Below, in pieces: positions 60,295 through 64,000 of a DNA stretch of 64,000 bases. Numbering within the stretch: the stretch's first letter is position 1; the number at the start of each line of letters is the position of its first letter. The notes below the pieces were generated by a model. It was given only the letters and a program-made list of their open reading frames with translations, was not told the DNA's origin and did not search any database. The DNA comes from an uncultured Alphaproteobacteria bacterium (GTDB taxonomy: Bacteria > Pseudomonadota > Alphaproteobacteria > CAAHEQ01 > UBA3637): positions 62,001 through 126,000 of the forward strand of contig CAKQGY010000002.1 of the NCBI GenBank assembly GCA_934234055.1, written 5' to 3'. Both the position numbers and the translations under genes were made by a program.

Positions 60295-61308
60295 ATGACA
60301 CAAATTATCTTTTTTGATACAGATCAACTATTGCGCACTTTTTGGGAGACGCATGGCTTGGCCGATGTGCCGGCGACTTTCTTTAACGAAAGCCTGAACA
60401 CAATCGCGCATGAAAAATTAGAGCCGGTGCGAGAAGCAGAAATTATTTCATGCTTTACACACTCGGAGGTGCTGGGAAAAGAACAATTGGACGCTTTGCC
60501 GAATTTGAAACTGATTGCAACACGGTCAACAGGCTTTAACCATATTGATTTAGCTTACTGTAAAAAGCGCGGAATTGTGGTGGCAAATGTGCCGGCCTAT
60601 GGCGCAACGACGGTGGCCGAGTTTGCCTTTGCCCTGTTGCTGGCGTTGGCACGGAAAGTTATTCGGGCCAAAAATGATATGGCGCACAATCGAATTGATA
60701 TGCAGCACTATATGGGGTTTGACCTGTTCGGAAAAACGCTGGGAGTGATCGGAACGGGATCTATCGGGCGGCATATGATTCAGCTGGCGCAAGGATTCGG
60801 TATGAACATTATGGCCTATGACCCCTATCAGACACCGGCATTGAAAGACCTGTATGTGCCGAATTTGGAGACAATTTATGAAAACTGTGATGTGATTTCA
60901 TTGCATGTGCCGTCAACACCGGAAAATCACCATATGTTGAACCTGAGGGCGTTTCAATTGATGAAAAAAGGTGTGATTATCATCAATACGGCACGGGGCG
61001 ACTTGATTGATACGCAAGCCCTGTATACCGCATTGCGCACCGGGATTGTCGGCGGAGCGGGGCTGGATGTCCTGGAAAATGAGGACTTTTTGCTGCACGA
61101 TGAAATTGTGGTGGATCCGCATACTCATGACAGCGACTTTTTGCTGGATTCGGCAATGAACCTGAAACTGATGCAATTCCGAAATGTGATTGCAACACCG
61201 CATATCGCGTTTAACTCAATAGATGCGATCACACGCATCAACGAGACAACACGTGAAAATATCCGCTCGTTTTTGGACGGAAAGCCGATCAATAATGTGA
61301 TACGCTAG
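60295..61308 (+). CDS. D-2-hydroxyacid dehydrogenase (D-lactate dehydrogenase-like)
   Basis: 337 aa, NAD-dependent. Rossmann motif GVIGTGSIGRHMIQLAQGFG (about 152-171), then VISLHVPSTPENHHMLN, INTARGDLID with the catalytic Arg (about 237), GAGLDVLENE with the Glu, and ATPHIAF with the His. It resembles fermentative D-lactate dehydrogenase, which fits with pyk in the window, but other 2-keto acids are possible. Good ribosome site (CGGGAGG). Confidence 0.85.
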   Translation: MTQIIFFDTDQLLRTFWETHGLADVPATFFNESLNTIAHEKLEPVREAEIISCFTHSEVLGKEQLDALPNLKLIATRSTGFNHIDLAYCKKRGIVVANVPAYGATTVAEFAFALLLALARKVIRAKNDMAHNRIDMQHYMGFDLFGKTLGVIGTGSIGRHMIQLAQGFGMNIMAYDPYQTPALKDLYVPNLETIYENCDVISLHVPSTPENHHMLNLRAFQLMKKGVIIINTARGDLIDTQALYTALRTGIVGGAGLDVLENEDFLLHDEIVVDPHTHDSDFLLDSAMNLKLMQFRNVIATPHIAFNSIDAITRINETTRENIRSFLDGKPINNVIR

Positions 61309-61315
61309 GGTACCC

Positions 61316-62500
61316 TTAACGATACGCAATCGTGCCGAATGCATTGCAGTGTGGGCACAAGGCATCCCACGATTCGGTCGCACGGCCACAGGTGGCACAA
61401 CCCCAACCGCTGTCGGGAGCGGCGGTTTGAGCCTTGGCCTCCCACTCACGCGCGCCCTCTTCATGGTGCCAACCTTGACGCTCTAAAGTAGCCATCATCA
61501 GAGCCACCCGCGCCGTCAACGGATAAGCATTGATGTAAGCGGTCAGATACTCTTTGGCTAAACCCCACAGATCATTATCCATAGCCGTTTGAGCCAAAGC
61601 AATCAACGACAGGCGCGCCGTCGGATTATGTCGCACCAATTTTTCAGTCAGCTTCATTTGCTTGGCCGATTTTTCACCGGCAATCACCTGCTTGAACAGG
61701 GCATAAGCCTCGTCGCAAGGGGATTTTTCCCACAAATCCATCACAATGGAAAGAGCCTTTTTCGGCTCGGCCGTCGCATAAGCACACGCAATCGCCGGAT
61801 GGTCAGGGTTAAGTTTATAGGCTTCCTTCACACGACCGAGTTTCAACAAAACCAAAGATTGACGGAAATAATAATCAGCTTTGGACAAAACACCTTTTTT
61901 CTTTAAGATGTCCAGTGTTTGAAGCGCATCGGACCAATCGGACTGATGGGTTTGAACAGTCCAACGCGCCTGATGAATCCAGATTTCATCCGGGTGCTTG
62001 GCCGCGGCCTTGACCAATAAGCGAGCCATTTCTTCGTAATCACCCTGCTTTTCGGCATAGGAAAGCAAGCCGCGAATACCCGCCAATTCCGTATTCTCGC
62101 GATGTATCAACTGCTCAAAAGCGTGGGTGGAGGGTGCAAATAATGCCTCTAAAATATAATTCTCGTCAGACTTGGCGTCAAAAAAGGATTTCTTTTGTTT
62201 CAAAAGATCGCGGATGGCTTGGCTGTCTTGATCCAACACGGTGCGCAAAGCTAAAAGCAGATAGGCCTCTTTTCGGGTTTGTTTGCGCTTGGTAAGCCAA
62301 TCACGGCAACCGCCCAGCCAACAAAACGGCTTTTTAAGCAGACGCCACACATACCACATAAGCCCCAGCGCCAAAATCACCGTCAGAAGAGAAGTTGTAA
62401 TTTCAAATCCGAACGCCGTGATACCGATCATCCAAGTATCATGCACCATAAAAAAGCCGACAATAAAAAGACTGGCCAATATAAAAAGAAATTTCAACAT
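61316..62500 (-). CDS. hemY: HemY-like membrane TPR protein with C-terminal zinc ribbon
   Basis: 394 aa. Two N-terminal helices (about 1-20 and 35-57), a HemY N-terminal region, then TPR-like helices (about 95-340) and a short Cys ribbon at the end (CATCG...CPHC, about 370-386). HemY-like genes in alphaproteobacteria follow a mitofilin-type gene, as here (3-base gap). Despite the name the role is not settled, and it may be envelope assembly rather than heme synthesis. The ribbon resembles that of LapB. Confidence 0.78.
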   Translation of the reverse strand: MLKFLFILASLFIVGFFMVHDTWMIGITAFGFEITTSLLTVILALGLMWYVWRLLKKPFCWLGGCRDWLTKRKQTRKEAYLLLALRTVLDQDSQAIRDLLKQKKSFFDAKSDENYILEALFAPSTHAFEQLIHRENTELAGIRGLLSYAEKQGDYEEMARLLVKAAAKHPDEIWIHQARWTVQTHQSDWSDALQTLDILKKKGVLSKADYYFRQSLVLLKLGRVKEAYKLNPDHPAIACAYATAEPKKALSIVMDLWEKSPCDEAYALFKQVIAGEKSAKQMKLTEKLVRHNPTARLSLIALAQTAMDNDLWGLAKEYLTAYINAYPLTARVALMMATLERQGWHHEEGAREWEAKAQTAAPDSGWGCATCGRATESWDALCPHCNAFGTIAYR

Positions 62501-62503
62501 AGC

Positions 62504-63439
62504 TTATTTTCCTTTCTTTTCAAATGTATAAATCAACTCGTCCACATCAGAGAGCGCTTGGATATAAGCGCGAACCTGGGTAAGGAACGGTGCAAAATCT
62601 TCTTGGAGGCGTGGCGGCAGTTTCTCTAATTGCGCAACACATGTGGTAAAATGACGCTCAGCCAACGCATTTTGAGCGGAAGAAATAATGTCCTTGGGGC
62701 TTTGTTTGCGCGGGTGGAGGCGACGCACATCAACAACCGCCGAACCCAACGCTTTGGCATAGGCCAGCCAACGCGGATTCTTCATCTGGTAATATGACAT
62801 CAGAGCATAACGCTTGTCCGCACGAAAAGCGGTAGTCATATTGTGATACGATTGCCCGTCGGGGGTGCAAATCATCATCAGATGAGCGGATTTTTCCTCA
62901 TCATTTAAGAGGCGAATCACTTGCTTCATTTCGTCAAAGCAAGGTTGGCCGTCGTCCAATTTGTCCCGCAACTTTAACAAATCCGACAAAGTAAGCACCG
63001 GCGTGTCAATCCGGGTGGGCGCAGAATCCGGGTCAATCTTGATTGGCACAGAGGTCTGTTCAGGCTCCGGGGTCTGAATTGCAACAGGCGGCAGATCCAT
63101 CATCGGCTCGTCCGTGGGTGCCTTGACCACCACAGGATCCTGTAATTCCGGTTCAGCGACGGACTTAGCAGCTGTTTGAGCTGATTCCAAAGTCGGTAAA
63201 GTCGGCAATGTTGTCGGCAGCGGCGTTGTTATCCGGCGGCGCGGAGACGATTGAAACACGGGGTGGAAATTATCCAGCGGGGAATGCAGCTGGTAAATCA
63301 GCACGCCCACCAGCATACAGCCCGCCGACAGCAGGACGACGGCCACGGATTTAATAAACCGTTTGACCGATACGGTTGATGTGGGCTTGATTTCCTGAAC
63401 GGGAACGGAGTTCTCGGATACGGGTTCTTTTTCTGACAT
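62504..63439 (-). CDS. inner-membrane protein in the mitofilin (Mic60) position
   Basis: 311 aa. A cytoplasmic N-terminus (1-28), one transmembrane helix (about 29-50), a long Pro/Thr-rich linker (about 65-145), then a helical domain (about 148-310). Gene order with hemY matches alphaproteobacterial Mic60 homologues, but the C-terminal domain is not a clear mitofilin match to the eye. Probable periplasmic scaffold. Promoter 63469-63498. Confidence 0.55.
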   Translation of the reverse strand: MSEKEPVSENSVPVQEIKPTSTVSVKRFIKSVAVVLLSAGCMLVGVLIYQLHSPLDNFHPVFQSSPRRRITTPLPTTLPTLPTLESAQTAAKSVAEPELQDPVVVKAPTDEPMMDLPPVAIQTPEPEQTSVPIKIDPDSAPTRIDTPVLTLSDLLKLRDKLDDGQPCFDEMKQVIRLLNDEEKSAHLMMICTPDGQSYHNMTTAFRADKRYALMSYYQMKNPRWLAYAKALGSAVVDVRRLHPRKQSPKDIISSAQNALAERHFTTCVAQLEKLPPRLQEDFAPFLTQVRAYIQALSDVDELIYTFEKKGK

Positions 63440-63468
63440 AATAAGACCTCCCTTTGTGGTTATATCCT

Positions 63469-63498
63469 ATTATAGACCTAAAAAAAACAGAAAAGCAA
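63469..63498 (-). promoter_or_regulatory. promoter of the mitofilin-position gene
   Basis: Minus strand: TTGCTT (63493-63498), 18 bases, TATAAT (63469-63474). Confidence 0.55.
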
Positions 63499-63528
63499 GT
63501 ATTTATTTAGCCACAACCTGAAATATTA

Positions 63529-63557
63529 TTGACATTAAAAAACAGCCATGATATAAT
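63529..63557 (+). promoter_or_regulatory. promoter of the 63579 gene
   Basis: TTGACA (63529-63534), 17 bases, TATAAT (63552-63557), a perfect consensus. Confidence 0.8.
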
Positions 63558-63578
63558 CAAAAATACGAGAGGTTATAA

Positions 63579-63887
63579 ATGAAGAAAAAACAAATAAAGC
63601 CATCATCACTGGAAAACAAAACATTATCCAATACAGTTGCATCATTTTGGATTACAATAGCTGGTTTCTTTTTATTTTTTGAAATACTGGCATTGTGTAT
63701 TAGAGAAGAATCATCCGGATATTTAGGAACAGATGACAGAACAGAAGGTATTATATGGGCTTTATTATTTGCATGCCCGATAGTTTTGCTGGATTGCTCC
63801 AAAGAAGTATCCGCATTAATGAAGTATGTATCTGTAATACCGTTATTTATAAGCTTTTTACTTGTTATAAAACTGATTTTCTTTTAA
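63579..63887 (+). CDS. small membrane protein of unknown function
   Basis: 102 aa with three hydrophobic segments (about 22-42, 56-73, 80-100) and a basic N-terminus (MKKKQIK). No family recognised. It is AT-rich, with GAGAGG 6 bases before the ATG and a perfect promoter. Another membrane ORF starts 35 bases downstream, so the two probably form an operon. Confidence 0.6.
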   Translation: MKKKQIKPSSLENKTLSNTVASFWITIAGFFLFFEILALCIREESSGYLGTDDRTEGIIWALLFACPIVLLDCSKEVSALMKYVSVIPLFISFLLVIKLIFF

Positions 63888-63922
63888 GAGAAAATTAAAA
63901 AAAATGCTATTGGAGGTTATAA

Positions 63923-64000
63923 ATGGACAAGGATGAATCAACAAAACAACTCAAAATACATAGTATTGCTACATATCTTCTAATTTACCCCACAATTTGT
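63923..64000 (+). CDS. hypothetical protein, cut by window edge
   Basis: The first 26 codons only, starting MDKDESTKQLKIHSIATYLL. TGGAGG lies 6 bases before the ATG. The end of the visible part is hydrophobic (LLIYPTIC), which suggests a membrane helix. Downstream part not visible. Confidence 0.5.
   Translation, partial: MDKDESTKQLKIHSIATYLLIYPTIC

Noticed and set aside
1..64000. CRISPR array, transposase, integrase, attachment site or replication origin
   Set aside because: No regularly spaced direct repeats, DnaA-box cluster, transposase or integrase protein was seen. The short palindromes are dispersed and not arrayed.

Overview
The window looks like a chromosomal segment of an uncultured, probably host- or gut-associated alphaproteobacterium. 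The evidence is alphaproteobacterial gene order and gene choice: maf / short RNase E-G / yacG followed by tRNA-Phe, an MCE protein followed by a DUF2155 protein, a DksA without the four zinc cysteines, TrmFO, and a mitofilin-position gene next to a HemY-like gene. The species is not identified. Near-consensus sigma70-type promoters (TTGACA/T, usually a 17-base spacer, TATAAT) are easy to see, and most operons are tightly packed with ATGA overlaps.

Layout. 0-11 kb: a truncated prepilin-like gene on the minus strand; a Y-family polymerase; an M48 protease; tandem MCE proteins with DUF2155; thioredoxin; a Sel1 protein; the rpsF-rpsR-rplI operon; and a second, Cys-rich prepilin-like gene whose 5' part is nearly identical to the first but inverted. 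11-20 kb: dksA-maf-rng-yacG, tRNA-Phe, two envelope-sugar genes, pyrG behind a leader ORF and terminator-like hairpin, then pyk, an aldose epimerase and a PAS-GGDEF protein. 21-26 kb: a SUF iron-sulfur operon with two phage-like nucleotide-metabolism genes between sufB and sufC. 26-30 kb: an AT-rich membrane/zinc-ribbon gene, two candidate structured RNAs, a glycosyltransferase and rpmB. 30-38 kb: a Bat-type VWA/TPR operon, an MsbA-like exporter, rplY-pth and an RsmB-like methyltransferase. 38-41.7 kb: an accessory stretch of hypothetical genes (two small minus-strand ORFs, an exported protein, a MORN protein, a membrane protein) separated by palindromic repeats. 41.7-51 kb: mfd-trkA-dus-Sel1 on the minus strand, then trmFO and aspS. 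51-53 kb: a third prepilin-like gene whose start is out of frame because of a 12-C tract. 53-64 kb: ssb, a TPR / pepN / Sel1 operon, a MurL-MurD2-like pair, a D-2-hydroxyacid dehydrogenase, a HemY-like and a mitofilin-position gene, and two small membrane ORFs cut by the window end.

The most interesting material is (1) the prepilin-like family: a conserved N-terminal module joined to variable Cys-rich repeat tails, an inverted 236-bp perfect duplication, and a poly-C tract that could switch one member on and off; (2) the phage-type pyrophosphohydrolase/kinase pair built into the SUF operon; (3) two promoter-plus-terminator units that encode no protein and look like structured RNAs, one with a perfect 16-bp palindrome upstream of its promoter; (4) the MurL/MurD2 pair, which implies an alternative route for D-glutamate incorporation into peptidoglycan; (5) two interspersed palindromic repeat families that mark the borders of the accessory genes.

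All calls come from reading the sequence. No database search was run.
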